6,179 bases of DNA from Caldilineaceae bacterium (GTDB lineage: Bacteria; Chloroflexota; Anaerolineae; Caldilineales; Caldilineaceae), in NCBI GenBank assembly GCA_028819675.1, contig JAPPKT010000041.1, positions 1 through 6,179 of the forward strand, written 5' to 3'. Below the pieces are notes generated by a model, which made no database searches, had not been told where the DNA came from, and saw nothing but the letters and a program-made list of their open reading frames with translations. Every line of letters begins with the position of its first letter. Position 1 is the first letter of the stretch. This document shows, piece after piece, positions 6,070 to 6,179 of the stretch. Both the position numbers and the translations under genes were made by a program.

Positions 6070-6179
<110 letters not shown>

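Overview
The window looks like a short GC-rich bacterial contig. All six supportable protein genes lie on the minus strand, so transcription runs from the right end towards the left. Both ends (about 1-55 and 6070-6179) collapse into runs of G and C that look like sequencing or assembly artefact. The best guess for the host is a member of the Chloroflexota. This rests on an isopentenyl phosphate kinase (rare in bacteria but known in Chloroflexi), a short-form HisG paired with HisZ, and the high GC content. It is an inference from gene content, not a placement.

Layout in order of transcription: a zinc-ribbon protein of the FmdB family (5752-5468), hisZ (5471-4176) and short-form hisG (4179-3391). 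Each of these overlaps the next by the four bases ATGA, so they form a tightly coupled operon. A sigma70-like promoter candidate lies 65-93 bases upstream of the first gene. After a 98-base gap with small inverted repeats comes an RmlC-like sugar 3,5-epimerase with a TTG start (3292-2741). After another 78 bases comes selA (2662-1112), followed 13 bases later by an isopentenyl phosphate kinase with a GTG start (1098-268).

Functionally, HisZ and HisG together make the first enzyme of histidine biosynthesis, with HisZ as the regulatory subunit. SelA converts seryl-tRNA(Sec) to selenocysteinyl-tRNA(Sec), so the host probably makes selenoproteins. No selB, selC, selD or selenoprotein gene is visible here. 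The kinase makes isopentenyl diphosphate from isopentenyl phosphate, the last step of an alternative mevalonate route. The epimerase-like protein belongs to a divergent branch that keeps the catalytic His/Tyr/Asp but has lost basic pocket residues of classical RmlC.

The gene block is flanked by non-coding DNA carrying the same heptamer, CCACTGA: eight tandem units on the right (6008-6063) and two on the left (224-237). I see no tRNA, rRNA, CRISPR array, transposase or attachment site. Nothing here amounts to a clearly new biological system. The most notable points are the FmdB-HisZ-HisG coupling, the divergent epimerase, the low-complexity inserts in SelA and HisG, the selA/kinase pairing and the flanking heptamers.
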